A model generated the notes under the pieces. The model was not told the DNA's origin, searched no databases, and saw only the letters and a program-made list of their open reading frames with translations. A stretch of DNA of 58,132 bases from Nitrospirota bacterium (GTDB taxonomy: Bacteria > Nitrospirota > Thermodesulfovibrionia > Thermodesulfovibrionales > JdFR-88). The DNA is taken from the NCBI GenBank assembly GCA_021789555.1, contig JAJYJK010000010.1:1-58132 (forward strand), given 5' to 3'. Within the stretch, counting starts at the first letter, position 1; every line of letters starts with the position of its first letter. The position numbers and the translations under genes are program-made. Of this stretch, positions 10,202 to 19,008 are shown one piece after another.

Positions 10202-10612
10202 ATGGAAGACCGTAAAGAGCAATTCGCACGGACCGTCGCCGACCACATGGAGGCGGGCTTCCTTGAAAACATCATGGACCTGCTCAAGCATGACAAGACG
10301 CACTTCGGCCTCATCCCCCGTCTCATAAACGATGAGCGGCAAAGGGTCAGGATAGGCGCGCTCGTCCTGGTCGAGACCTTTCTGGAAAAAAACAGGGCCC
10401 AGATCGCGGGCCTCGTCCCCACAATCTGCGGCGCGCTTAAAAACGAAAACCCCGTGGTGCGCGCCGATGCGGCCTACATGCTGTCGATAATCGGAGATGA
10501 AAGGGCCGTTGCCTTCCTGGAAGGCTCGCTGCTGGACCCGCACCCGGTTGTGCGCGAGGCGGCAAGGGAAGCCATCGACGAAATTTCGCAAAAAAACGGA
10601 TTCCCGCCTTAA
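10202..10612 (+). CDS. HEAT-repeat protein
   Basis: 136 residues, all helical. It contains HEAT/PBS-lyase-like repeats seen as PRLINDERQRVRIGAL, GALKNENPVVRADAAYML and GSLLDPHPVVREAAREAI, each with the PxVRxxA-type signature. Such repeats form protein-binding scaffolds; no specific function can be given. It is divergent from cysES. Its ATG is preceded by CATATT and five bases, so it may also be leaderless. Confidence 0.7.
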   Translation: MEDRKEQFARTVADHMEAGFLENIMDLLKHDKTHFGLIPRLINDERQRVRIGALVLVETFLEKNRAQIAGLVPTICGALKNENPVVRADAAYMLSIIGDERAVAFLEGSLLDPHPVVREAAREAIDEISQKNGFPP

Positions 10613-10770
10613 ATCCCTTACCCTCGGCCTCGCTTCTCCCTCTGCCTGCCTGGCCGGAGGCGAACGGGGACATGCCTCGCACACGGGTTACTTACATCAG
10701 CTTTGTTTGAAAATGCCGCCGGGCAAAAGGAAGAAAAAAAGGATGGATAAATGGATTTTGTCATTAAGCA

Positions 10771-10794
10771 GGGCATGGGGCGCAGCCCCATACC
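10771..10794. repeat. Hairpin repeat GGGCATGGGGCGCAGCCCCAT
   Basis: Stem-loop of complementary ATGGGGC and GCCCCAT arms. A near copy in inverse orientation is at 45761-45784. It lies 3' of the minus-strand amidotransferase gene, where it may act as a transcript end. The rest of 10613-10828 shows nothing recognisable. Confidence 0.55.
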
Positions 10795-10828
10795 TTAAAA
10801 GGTCGGGCGGGCGGGAATAATAAAAAAT

Positions 10829-11524
10829 TTATTCCGAGAAAAATCCCCTGTAAAATTCCATCGCCCTCTTCGAGTACTCCGGGTATATTTCCACGGTTTT
10901 GTTGAAGAGCTTTTTGGCCTCGAGGAAATCCTTTTCGCCCTCGAACCACTGGGCGATGATGCCCGGGGTCACCTCTATGTGGAACTGGAGCGCGTAGACC
11001 TTTTGTTCCCGCTGCCCCCATCGAAACGCCTGGTTCGGATAGACGGGGGACGAGGCAAGCCTTACGGCGTCCGCCGGAAGCTCGAAGGTGTCTCCATGCC
11101 ATTGAAAGACCTGCGCCTTCGCCTGCCCGTTAACCGAGAGGCTTTTGAACACCCCGTCTTTCATCGCCTCCGGGGTCATCTCAACCTCATACCAGCCCAC
11201 CTCTTTCTGCCCGCCGGCATAGACCCTCGCCCCAAGGACATGGGCCAGCATCTGCGCCCCAAGGCATACACCAAGCGCTGATACCCCTTTTTTTATAAAA
11301 CCCTCCAGGAGCCTCGCCCCTTTTCCCATGTGGGGATACATATTCATCTCGTAAACGGCCATGGGGCCGCCCATCATCACGACATGGGTGTAATCGCGGC
11401 CGGCGGGGACTTCCCCGCCCTTCAAAAGCTCGACCTCATCGAAAGCAATCTGCCGCTTCCTCAGATAATCCTCAATCGTCCCCGGCCCCTCAATGGGTAT
11501 GTTCTTCAAAACAAGGACCCGCAT
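10829..11524 (-). CDS. Class I glutamine amidotransferase-like protein (GMP synthase type)
   Basis: 231 residues from ATG 11524 (MRVLVLKNIPIEGPG). The nucleophile elbow is ALGVCLGAQMLA with Cys, and the catalytic His is in ALQFHIEVTP. An oxyanion-loop-like MGGPMAVYE is also seen. Free-standing proteins of this type resemble the GATase domain of GuaA but have no synthetase domain; they may act on glutamine or on gamma-glutamyl compounds. The C-terminal ~30 residues after the domain are helical. It stands alone between repeats. Confidence 0.85.
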   Translation of the reverse strand: MRVLVLKNIPIEGPGTIEDYLRKRQIAFDEVELLKGGEVPAGRDYTHVVMMGGPMAVYEMNMYPHMGKGARLLEGFIKKGVSALGVCLGAQMLAHVLGARVYAGGQKEVGWYEVEMTPEAMKDGVFKSLSVNGQAKAQVFQWHGDTFELPADAVRLASSPVYPNQAFRWGQREQKVYALQFHIEVTPGIIAQWFEGEKDFLEAKKLFNKTVEIYPEYSKRAMEFYRGFFSE

Positions 11525-11580
11525 TTTTATATCTTCTTCATTATCCGGCCCCAAGTCAACCCCCTCTGCAAACCCCAAAG

Positions 11581-11617
11581 CCCCTCTCCCAACCCTCTCC
11601 CCGTGGGGAGAGGGTTT
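11581..11617. repeat. Dispersed palindromic repeat, copy 2
   Basis: CCCTCTCCC twice, then CCGT and GGGGAGAGGGTTT. It lies between the NifA-like gene stop and the amidotransferase start. Confidence 0.8.
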
Positions 11618-11670
11618 AACATAGCGTCAAAGGCAGGGGGGTTTTACACAAAGCCAAACCAGTTCTCTTT

Positions 11671-13224
11671 CTACTTAATCGCGGCCAGGTCTATGTCGTA
11701 TTTTTTTATACGGTAGGCGAGTTTCCTGGGGGTAATGCCGAGGGCGAAGGCTGTTTTTTGCTGGATGAAGTTGTTCTCCTTGAGGGCCTTTATGATCCTC
11801 TGCCTCTCCAGGTTCTTGACCTCCGCGCCCAGGGGAAAGTCCGTCTCGGAGGGCAGACGCCTCTGGGCGGCGGGCTCTTCCGCCCGGAAATTATAAGGCA
11901 GGTCCTCCGGATCGAGCGTATCCTTCTCGGCCATTATGACAAGCCTCTCGATGGTATTGGCAAGCTCCCGGATGTTACCGGGCCAGGAATATTTTATCAT
12001 GCATTTTAGCGTCTCCGTGCCCGCCCGGACGTTTTTCCCGTAGGTCCTGTTGAATTTCTCCAGGTAGTAGTCCACGAGCAGCGGGATGTCCTTTTGCCTC
12101 TCCCTCAGCGGGGGCAGGACTATGGAGACGACGTTCAGACGCCAGTAGAGGTCGGCCCGGAAGGCGCCCTTTTTCACCTCTTCTTCGAGGTTCCTGTTCG
12201 TGGCGGCTATTATGCGCACGTCCGCCCTGATGGACCTGGAGGAGCCCACGCGCTCGAACGTCTTTTCCTCCAGCACCCGGAGGAGTTTCGCCTGGAGCTG
12301 CAGGGGCAGCTCCCCTATCTCGTCCAGAAAGAGCGTGCCGCCGTTTGCGGCCTCGAACCTGCCGATCCTCCTGCGGTCGGCCCCGGTGAATGCGCCTTTT
12401 TCCTGGCCGAAGAGCTCGACCTCGAGGAGGTTCTCGGGCAGGGCCGCGCAGTTGACGGCCACGAAGGGCCCCTTGCCCCTCGGGCTCTGGTAGTGCGTGG
12501 TATGGGCTATAAGCTCCTTGCCCGTGCCGGATTCCCCCAGCAGAAGCACCGTCGTGTCCGTGCCGGCCACCTTCATTATGGCCTTCAGCACGCTCTGAAA
12601 TTTTTCGGACTCCCCGATTATGTTGGGCAGGCTGTAGCGCTGAAGGAGCTCCATCTTCAGGTTCTGTCTCTCCTCCTCCACCTTCCTGTAGCTCTCCCAG
12701 AGTTTCACGAATTGCGCTATAAGCGAGGAGACAATTTGAAGGACCCTTATGTCGTCGTCCACGCCGCCGCTGGAGGCGGAGTATATCCTGTCGGTGGTGA
12801 TCACGCCCAGCATCTCCCCTTTAAACCTTATCGGCTCGCAGATAAACGATATGCCGTTTTTATCGGGCCTTGAGCCGGTCTTGTTGAGGAATTTGGGCTC
12901 CTCCCCGATATTCGGGATGAACATCGCCTTGCCGCTTTCCATGACCCTGCCCACTATGCCCTCGCCGATCCTGTACTTGCCGCGGAGCACCTCCTCCCGT
13001 GTCAGCCCGTGGGCCGCCACGATGCGGACCTCCGCCGAGGAGGGGTCCCGCAAGAAGACGCACCCGCGCTGCATCTCCAGGCCGCCGCTCAGGACACGCA
13101 TGACCGCGCCAAGGTTCTCCTCGAGGTCGAAGGATGCCGTAAGGACCCTGCTTATCTCGAGTATCGCCGCAAGCTCCCTGTCTTTTCTTTCGAGCAGGCC
13201 CGCGCCCGGGGCCAAATTCACCAT
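11671..13224 (-). CDS. nifA: NifA-like sigma-54-dependent transcriptional activator (GAF-AAA-HTH)
   Basis: 517 residues. N-terminal GAF domain (~20-175), then the sigma-54 AAA+ domain with Walker A GESGTGKE, the sigma-54 contact loop KGAFTGAD, Walker [14 protein letters not shown] and arginine finger region YWRLNVV. The C-terminal Fis-type HTH ends with [16 protein letters not shown]. This domain order and sequence match NifA, the activator of nitrogen-fixation genes, but no nif structural genes are in the window, so other targets are possible. A perfect palindrome TCGGCAA-N4-TTGCCGA lies 27 nt upstream of the start. Confidence 0.85.
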   Translation of the reverse strand: MVNLAPGAGLLERKDRELAAILEISRVLTASFDLEENLGAVMRVLSGGLEMQRGCVFLRDPSSAEVRIVAAHGLTREEVLRGKYRIGEGIVGRVMESGKAMFIPNIGEEPKFLNKTGSRPDKNGISFICEPIRFKGEMLGVITTDRIYSASSGGVDDDIRVLQIVSSLIAQFVKLWESYRKVEEERQNLKMELLQRYSLPNIIGESEKFQSVLKAIMKVAGTDTTVLLLGESGTGKELIAHTTHYQSPRGKGPFVAVNCAALPENLLEVELFGQEKGAFTGADRRRIGRFEAANGGTLFLDEIGELPLQLQAKLLRVLEEKTFERVGSSRSIRADVRIIAATNRNLEEEVKKGAFRADLYWRLNVVSIVLPPLRERQKDIPLLVDYYLEKFNRTYGKNVRAGTETLKCMIKYSWPGNIRELANTIERLVIMAEKDTLDPEDLPYNFRAEEPAAQRRLPSETDFPLGAEVKNLERQRIIKALKENNFIQQKTAFALGITPRKLAYRIKKYDIDLAAIK

Positions 13225-13250
13225 AGGACCGCCTCTTTAGTTTTGTCGTG

Positions 13251-13268
13251 TCGGCAAATGATTGCCGA
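13251..13268. promoter_or_regulatory. Palindrome upstream of nifA-like gene
   Basis: TCGGCAA-ATGA-TTGCCGA, a perfect 7+7 inverted repeat in the 5' region of the nifA-like gene. Its position suits an operator. The regulator is unknown. Confidence 0.45.
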
Positions 13269-13368
13269 TACTATGATTTTAAATCGGCGGCGGGGCAATT
13301 ATCAAGAAACTGTATGCCGCGGAGAAAAAAGCGGAGGGTTTTGGGGTGAGGAGGCGGCAAAAAACAGA

Positions 13369-13388
13369 GGGGGGGCAATTGCCCCCCC
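13369..13388 (-). terminator. Rho-independent terminator of the lipoprotein gene
   Basis: GGGGGGGC-AATT-GCCCCCCC stem followed on the minus strand by TCTGTTTTTTG. It is placed 55 nt after the lipoprotein stop. Confidence 0.85.
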
Positions 13389-13443
13389 TTTGTCTATCCA
13401 GATAGACAACGAATTTTTCAAACAACCGGATAAATCTGTTTTA

Positions 13444-13629
13444 CTACTGGCCTGCAGGCGCGTTGGTCGCCGGAGCAGCAGGCGCATTGGCCGCCGGAGC
13501 CGCAGGCGCGTTGGTCGCCGGGGCAGCCGTTTCAGCAGGCTGCTCGGCCGCCTTCTTCTGGCATCCCGTCACTGACAGAAAAGAAACAAGCAGAAGCGCG
13601 CTCATTAACAGAACTACGAGTTTTTTCAT
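13444..13629 (-). CDS. Small lipoprotein with Ala/Pro/Asn tandem repeat
   Basis: 61 residues. A signal peptide (MKKLVVLLMSALLLVSF) ends in the lipobox SVTGC, so the mature protein is a lipid-anchored ~40-residue tail. That tail is QKKAAEQPAE followed by repeats of the type APATNAPA. The repeat is encoded by three 24-bp direct copies at 13454-13525. A GGGGGGAAAAATT leader with good Shine-Dalgarno precedes ATG 13629. The low-complexity tail suggests a periplasmic spacer or wall-spanning role; the function is unknown. Confidence 0.75.
   Translation of the reverse strand: MKKLVVLLMSALLLVSFLSVTGCQKKAAEQPAETAAPATNAPAAPAANAPAAPATNAPAGQ
13454..13525. repeat. Three 24-bp tandem repeats in lipoprotein tail
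   Basis: Three copies of GCAGGCGCGTTGGTCGCCGG plus four bases, differing by a few substitutions. The period is 8 codons and stays in frame. Confidence 0.9.
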
Positions 13630-13693
13630 AATTTTTCCCCCCTTTCTTTAAAAATATGGATTTAAAGACATAATACATTAACTACAAAAAACA

Positions 13694-13849
13694 TGCCATA
13701 TCGGCAATTATTCAAAAAAACTTTAAAAATGTCAACAAATTAATTGTTTGGATCGTTTGCTTTTCCGTCCGCACTGTTTTAATATCACTAAGTCGGCCAA
13801 AATGGCGCGGTTTGCCGGAAAAACCCGTCCTGAATATGCCAAAACGGCA
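13694..13849. promoter_or_regulatory. Three TGCC-N5-GGCA type sites in a divergent intergenic region
   Basis: TGCCATATCGGCA (13694-13706), GGCCAAAATGGCG (13795-13807) and TGCCAAAACGGCA (13837-13849) share a TGCCAWAWYGGCA-like pattern. They lie between the divergent lipoprotein and NtrC-type genes. They look like operators for one dimeric regulator. The 285-bp gap holds no gene. Confidence 0.5.
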
Positions 13850-13914
13850 TAGGGGACGTCCTTGGGCGGCGAGCGGGGGAAGTTTCCGGGCAAAAATATC
13901 GGAAAGGACGGCTT

Positions 13915-15267
13915 ATGGGCCTCAATCTGCTTCTAGTCGAGGGCGAGGGCGGGATGGAATGGGAGAAGGTAAGGGCCTATTTCAGGAAAAAGGGGTTCGC
14001 CGTCTACCAGACCGCCTCCGTGAAGGAGGCCTACCGCGTCCTCCGCAACGAGCCCATCCACATCGTCCTGGCGGATTTCAGGCTGAGCGGGATAAACGGC
14101 ATCAGCTTCCTTGCGAAGATAAAAAAGACCGTAAGGCCGCAGGTCGAGGTGATATTCCTTTCCGGCCGGGTGCCGCTTTCGGCCGCGATAGAGGCGATGA
14201 AGGCCGGCGCCTACGACTTCCATGAGTTCCCGTTGAACCACAGGCTCCTCATGGCCGTCGTGGAGAAGGCCCGCGAGAAGCAGTCCCTCTTTGTGGAGAA
14301 GGTGGAACTGGAGAGAAAGGTAAGGGAGCGGTTCAATTTCGGCAATATCGTGGGCAGAAGCAAACCGATGCAGCACGTCATAGAGATAGTGGGTTCCGTG
14401 GCCCCAAAAAACGTCAACATCCTCCTTGCGGGCGAAACCGGCACCGGCAAGGAGATGATAGCAAACGCAATCCACTACAACAGCCCCCGCTCCTCGAAAC
14501 CCTTCATAAAGGTGAACTGCGCGGCCTTCAACGAGGGGGTGCTGGAGTCCGAGCTCTTCGGGCATGAAAAGGGCTCCTTTACCGGGGCCATATCAAAGAG
14601 ACTGGGCAGGTTCGAGCTTGCAAACGGAGGGACGATATTCCTCGACGAGATAGGCGACGTGCCCCCCCAGACCCAGATAAAGCTCCTCCGGGTCCTGCAG
14701 GAGAAGGAGTTCGAGCGCGTCGGCGGCAACGAGACCATAAAGGTGGACGTCAGGGTGATAGCGGCGACCAACCAGGACCTCAAAAAGCTCATAGATTCCG
14801 GCAAGTTCAGGGAGGACCTCTACTACAGGCTGAACGTCGTGCGCCTGGAGCTGCCCCCCCTGAGGGAGCGCAAGGAAGACATCGCGCTTCTGGTGAGCTA
14901 TTTCATCAACAAACTCAACGAGGAAAAAGACTACCGCATAAAGGGCATCACGAAGGAGACGATGCAGCTCCTGCTGGCCTATCGCTGGCCCGGCAACGTA
15001 AGGGAGCTTGAAAACGCCCTGGAGTCCGCGATGGCGCTGGCCGAAAAAGACGTCATAGAGGCCAGGTACCTGCCCGCCTTCCTGTCGCTGGCCCAGCCCC
15101 AGAACGGAGACCACTACCACATACCCATAGACCTCCCGCTGCGGGAAATAGAGCGGGAGGTCATAAAGCACACCCTCGACAGGGCCGGAGGGAACAAGTC
15201 CCTGGCATCCAAATTGCTAGGGATTGGCCTCAGGACCCTTCAAAGGAAGGCCAAGGAGTTTCAATAA
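13915..15267 (+). CDS. NtrC-family sigma-54 activator with degenerate receiver domain
   Basis: 450 residues: receiver (~1-125), AAA+ sigma-54 domain (~140-375), Fis-type HTH (~410-450). The AAA+ part is intact: GETGTGKE, KGSFTGAI (a GAFTGA variant), GGTIFLDEIGD and YYRLNVVRLELPPLRER. The receiver keeps the phospho-acceptor-position Asp in VLADFRLSG, but the usual acidic pair reads VEGEGG, the switch Thr is Ser (LSGRVP), and the conserved Lys before Pro is Phe (HEFPLN). Phosphorylation control is therefore doubtful. It lies 61 bp upstream of the hydrogenase-related operon, same strand, and is its likely regulator. GAAAGGA precedes ATG 13915. Confidence 0.88.
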   Translation: MGLNLLLVEGEGGMEWEKVRAYFRKKGFAVYQTASVKEAYRVLRNEPIHIVLADFRLSGINGISFLAKIKKTVRPQVEVIFLSGRVPLSAAIEAMKAGAYDFHEFPLNHRLLMAVVEKAREKQSLFVEKVELERKVRERFNFGNIVGRSKPMQHVIEIVGSVAPKNVNILLAGETGTGKEMIANAIHYNSPRSSKPFIKVNCAAFNEGVLESELFGHEKGSFTGAISKRLGRFELANGGTIFLDEIGDVPPQTQIKLLRVLQEKEFERVGGNETIKVDVRVIAATNQDLKKLIDSGKFREDLYYRLNVVRLELPPLRERKEDIALLVSYFINKLNEEKDYRIKGITKETMQLLLAYRWPGNVRELENALESAMALAEKDVIEARYLPAFLSLAQPQNGDHYHIPIDLPLREIEREVIKHTLDRAGGNKSLASKLLGIGLRTLQRKAKEFQ

Positions 15268-15328
15268 AAAAATTTCTTATTGAAGCTGTTTGGTGCCCTT
15301 TTCCCGTTTGGACTGAAAAAGAAGGTTT

Positions 15329-17380
15329 TTGTTTTTTATTACGCTTTTGGGAGGTTTAGAGGCGGCAGCCTTGTTCTTACCCGGTCTGTTCCTGTTTTTA
15401 GCCGGAGCGCTCTTTTTTGCCCTTGCGCCCAGGAAGGGCCTGAATTACCTCTACCTGCTTTACGCGGCGGGAAGCGGGGCAATGGGCTTTTCCGCAGCCG
15501 GGGCGCTTTTACATGCGGACGCCCCCGCCCCCGCCCCCGCCTTTTCCTTCAGGATATCGCCGGTGCTGGCGATGGGGTTTCAGGGCGGGCCCCTGCAGAT
15601 GTTCTTCGTGCTCGTGCTGGCCATACTGGCCGCCTCCGTCTCCCTCTATTCGGTCGGTTATATGCGGAAATCGCAGGGCCCCCGCGCGCACGGCATCCTC
15701 TACGGGCTCTTCGTCCTGAGCATGGGCGCGGTCTTCCTCTCAGGGGACGCCCTTTCTTTCCTGGTCTCCTGGGAGGCCATGTCGCTGGTCTCCTACTTCC
15801 TTGTCGTCTCCGAGACGGAGAGCGATCATGCCAGGAGCGCGGGGCTTACCTACGCCACAATGACGCACATAGGGACGTCATTCATCATCGCCGCCTTCAT
15901 GCTGGCCTATCGGGCCTCGGGGAGTCTGAACTTCTCCGGGATGGCCGCCGGGCTTGCGGGCAAATCCGTCGCCCTGAAATCCGTCATATTCGTCCTGGCC
16001 TTTATCGGGTTCGGGACGAAGGCGGGCGTTGTGCCACTTCACATATGGCTGCCCAGGGCGCACCCGGCGGCCCCTTCGAACGTTTCGGCCCTCATGTCGG
16101 GGGTGATGATAAAGGCCGGCATCTACGGGATACTGCTCGTCTGCCTCGGCGTTTTGGGCGGCAATGTCGCGTGGTGGGGCATAGCCGTGCTGGCCGCCGG
16201 CGGCGTCTCCTCGGTCCTGGGCGTGCTTTACGCCCTCATGGAGCATGACCTGAAGAGGCTCCTGGCATACCACAGCGTCGAAAACATCGGGATCATACTG
16301 CTGGGGACCGGGGCGGCCATCCTTTTTTACTCGTTCGGCCAGACCGCCCTTGCTGGCCTTGCCCTTGCCGCCGCCCTCTACCATACGATGAACCACGCCA
16401 TCTTCAAGGGCCTGCTCTTTCTGGGGGCGGGCTCCGTGGCAAACCAGACGCACACGAAGAACATGGAGGAGATGGGCGGGCTCATAAAGAAAATGCCGGC
16501 CACCGGGCTTTTCTTCCTGGCGGGCTCCACGGCGATATGCGCCCTGCCTCCCTTTAACGGTTTTGTGAGCGAGTGGCTCACATTCCAGTCCCTGATACTT
16601 GGAAGCGCCACACCCTGGGCGTACTCGAAGGTCATCTCGCTTCTCGGGGCGGCGGCGCTGGCGCTCACCGGGGCGCTGGCCGCGGCCTGCTTCGTAAAGG
16701 CCTTCGGCATCTCGTTTCTGGGGCTTCCGAGGAGCGAGCGGGCCGCGGAGGCGAAGGAGGCTGGCCTGCCGATGACGGCGGCGATGGGGTTTCTGGCCAT
16801 CCTTTGTCTGCTGCTGGGGATAGCCCCCGGCATTTTCTTTCGACTCGTAAGGGGGATGCCGTTTGGGGGATTTGGAGAGGTGGGCGCGGGCCCCGGGCTG
16901 ACGGCAATCGTGTCGGGGCCCGCCTCGCCCGTCTCAGTCGCCAGCGGGTTTTCGAGTTTCTGGCCGGCGGCCATATGCGTTGTCCTGCTGGCGGGCTCCG
17001 CCCTTGCGCTCCTGCTTGCAAAGGCGGCAAGACGGAAGACGAGTTACGCGCCCGCCTGGGACTGCGGCATCAAGGCCCTCTCGCCGCGCATGCAATACAC
17101 GGCCACCGCGTTTACAAAACCCCTCCGGATCATCTTCAAGACTGTTTACATGCCCAGGAAGGAACTGAAAATCTCTTATAATCTAAAACCCCTTTTCGTA
17201 CGCAGCCTGGCCTATCATTCCGACATCACCCCGTTTTTCGAGACATACATATACGGGCCGTTTCTTGCCCTTGTGGGCAAGGCGGCCATGAGGATAAGAA
17301 ACCTTCAGTCCGGCAGCCTAAACCTCTATCTGGGCTATATAATGCTCACCCTGATAGGGCTGCTGCTCATGTGGGCGTAA
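15329..17380 (+). CDS. hyfB: Ehr complex antiporter-like subunit (HyfB/NuoL type)
   Basis: Up to 683 residues and many membrane helices. The proton-conducting transporter core is clear: SWEAMSLVSYFLV, GFGTKAGVVPLHIWLPRAHP (Lys/His helix), LMEHDLKRLLAYHSVENIG, and HTMNHAIFKGLLFLGAG. These match hydrogenase-4 subunit B and complex I antiporter-like subunits, which move ions coupled to redox chemistry. The start is uncertain: TTG 15329 or TTG 15371, the latter with GAGG at better spacing. First gene of the six-gene membrane complex. Confidence 0.9.
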   Translation: MFFITLLGGLEAAALFLPGLFLFLAGALFFALAPRKGLNYLYLLYAAGSGAMGFSAAGALLHADAPAPAPAFSFRISPVLAMGFQGGPLQMFFVLVLAILAASVSLYSVGYMRKSQGPRAHGILYGLFVLSMGAVFLSGDALSFLVSWEAMSLVSYFLVVSETESDHARSAGLTYATMTHIGTSFIIAAFMLAYRASGSLNFSGMAAGLAGKSVALKSVIFVLAFIGFGTKAGVVPLHIWLPRAHPAAPSNVSALMSGVMIKAGIYGILLVCLGVLGGNVAWWGIAVLAAGGVSSVLGVLYALMEHDLKRLLAYHSVENIGIILLGTGAAILFYSFGQTALAGLALAAALYHTMNHAIFKGLLFLGAGSVANQTHTKNMEEMGGLIKKMPATGLFFLAGSTAICALPPFNGFVSEWLTFQSLILGSATPWAYSKVISLLGAAALALTGALAAACFVKAFGISFLGLPRSERAAEAKEAGLPMTAAMGFLAILCLLLGIAPGIFFRLVRGMPFGGFGEVGAGPGLTAIVSGPASPVSVASGFSSFWPAAICVVLLAGSALALLLAKAARRKTSYAPAWDCGIKALSPRMQYTATAFTKPLRIIFKTVYMPRKELKISYNLKPLFVRSLAYHSDITPFFETYIYGPFLALVGKAAMRIRNLQSGSLNLYLGYIMLTLIGLLLMWA

Positions 17381-17389
17381 GCGACGGGA

Positions 17390-18316
17390 ATGTTAAACCT
17401 CCAGGTCCTGATAATAGTCATCTTCTCTCCCTTGCTCCAAGGCGTAATCAAAAAGTTGAAAGCGTTGGCGCAGGGGAGGGTCGGGGCGAGGGTGCTACAG
17501 CCCTACTGGGACCTCCTCAGGCTCTTCAAGAAGGAGATGGTGGTCCCGGAGAGCGCGTCGTGGGTCTTCCGTGCCGCCCCCTTCATAGTTTTTGCCTCGG
17601 CGCTGGCCGCCGGAATGATGCTCCCTGTGCTGAGCGCGGGCGACCCGGTTAAAAGCTTCCGTATGGGGGACATAATCGCGCTCCTCTACACGCTGGCCCT
17701 CGGGCGGTTTTTCCTCACTCTTGCGGGGCTTGACGCCGGGACGGCCTTCGGCGGGGAGGGATCGAGCCGCGAGGCGACGGTGGCCATCCTCGTGGAACCA
17801 ACCATGGCCCTCGCCATATTCACGGCGGCCATAGCCGCGGGCTCCACCAGCATAGCGGCAATCTCCAGGTCGACCGACATATTGCAATCGCCGGCCCATG
17901 TGCTCGCCTTCGCCGCCTTCTTCGTGGCGCTCATAGCCGAGACGGGCAGGATACCCGTGGACAACCCCGACACCCATCTGGAGCTTACGATGATCCACGA
18001 GGGGATGGTGCTCGAATACTCCGGGGGCTACCTGGCCCTCCTTGAGCTGGCCCACTTCATGAAGCAGATGCTGCTTTTCACCCTGGCGATAGACCTCTTT
18101 TTCCCTTACGGGATTTCACAAGGGGGCGCAACCCCGTACGCCCCGGCGCTGGCGGTTGCTTATTACGCCCTGAAACTGCTCGTCCTTGCCGCCGCGATGG
18201 CCTTTACCGAGTCTTCGAGGGCGAAGATGAGGTTTTTTCAGCTCCCCTCGCTTCTGGGGGGCGCCTTCGTGCTGGCCCTGCTGTCGATAATAACCTTCGT
18301 GATGCTGGGGAGGTGA
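17390..18316 (+). CDS. hyfC: Ehr complex NuoH-like membrane subunit (HyfC type)
   Basis: 308 residues, about eight membrane helices. Typical NuoH/HyfC features: the polar loop RVGARVLQPYWDLLRLFKKE near the N terminus and the conserved loop AETGRIPVDNPDTHLELTMIHE. This subunit links the hydrophilic redox module to the membrane ion pumps. It begins 9 nt after hyfB. Confidence 0.93.
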   Translation: MLNLQVLIIVIFSPLLQGVIKKLKALAQGRVGARVLQPYWDLLRLFKKEMVVPESASWVFRAAPFIVFASALAAGMMLPVLSAGDPVKSFRMGDIIALLYTLALGRFFLTLAGLDAGTAFGGEGSSREATVAILVEPTMALAIFTAAIAAGSTSIAAISRSTDILQSPAHVLAFAAFFVALIAETGRIPVDNPDTHLELTMIHEGMVLEYSGGYLALLELAHFMKQMLLFTLAIDLFFPYGISQGGATPYAPALAVAYYALKLLVLAAAMAFTESSRAKMRFFQLPSLLGGAFVLALLSIITFVMLGR

Positions 18317-18317
18317 G

Positions 18318-18986
18318 ATGCCGCTCGTAAAGAGATGGATAGAGGTATACCCGGTGACGGACTTCATCTCGATCGGGATGCTCCTGAGCGTGGTGGCGAT
18401 GAGCTCCATAAGGCGCGTCGAGAGCAGTCTGAAGGCCTACGTCATAAACTCCTGGCTGCTGGCGGGCCTGGTGGCCGCCTTCGCGGTCTGGCTCTCGATA
18501 CCGCACCTCTATGCGGCGGCCTTCTTCATAATAGCGGGCAAGTGCGTCCTGATCCCCTTTTTCCTTAGGAAGATAATCCGGGAGCTCAAGGTCGCGCGCG
18601 AGGCGGAGCCTTATGTGAGCACCCCCGTGGCGCTCATCATCTGCTTCGCCCTGGTCGTGCTCGTCTATTCCTTCATCTCGGAGGGCGTCTTTGTTGCCGG
18701 CGCGGCGAAAACCGTCCTGAAGGTCTCGGTCTCGATAATCCTCATAAGCCTCTTCACGATGATCACCCGCAGGAAGGCCGTCACCCAGGTGATGGGGCTG
18801 CTGTTCATGGAAAACGGGCTGTTCCTGGCCGGTTTTTCGCTTACTTACGGGATGCCCACGCTCATAGAGCTGGGGGTTCTCTTCGACATGCTCATGGGTG
18901 TGATGATACTGGGGCTCTTCCTCACGCAGATAAAAAAGAGTTTCGTGAGCGTGGATTTGGACAAGCTTACCAATCTCAAGGGATAG
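18318..18986 (+). CDS. hyfE: Ehr complex NuoK-like membrane subunit (HyfE type)
   Basis: 222 residues with about six or seven membrane helices. The NuoK-like region is GLLFMENGLFLAGFSLTYGMP with the conserved Glu-Asn pair. ATG 18318 is preceded by GGGAGG and follows the hyfC stop after one base. HyfE is a short antiporter-associated membrane subunit in group 4 hydrogenases. Confidence 0.9.
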   Translation: MPLVKRWIEVYPVTDFISIGMLLSVVAMSSIRRVESSLKAYVINSWLLAGLVAAFAVWLSIPHLYAAAFFIIAGKCVLIPFFLRKIIRELKVAREAEPYVSTPVALIICFALVVLVYSFISEGVFVAGAAKTVLKVSVSIILISLFTMITRRKAVTQVMGLLFMENGLFLAGFSLTYGMPTLIELGVLFDMLMGVMILGLFLTQIKKSFVSVDLDKLTNLKG

Positions 18987-19008
18987 AAAAGGGAGGGCCT
19001 CGGTAAAG

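Noticed and set aside
13804-13815. A sigma-54 promoter upstream of the NtrC-type gene
   Set aside because: GG and GC elements are 8 instead of 10 bases apart.
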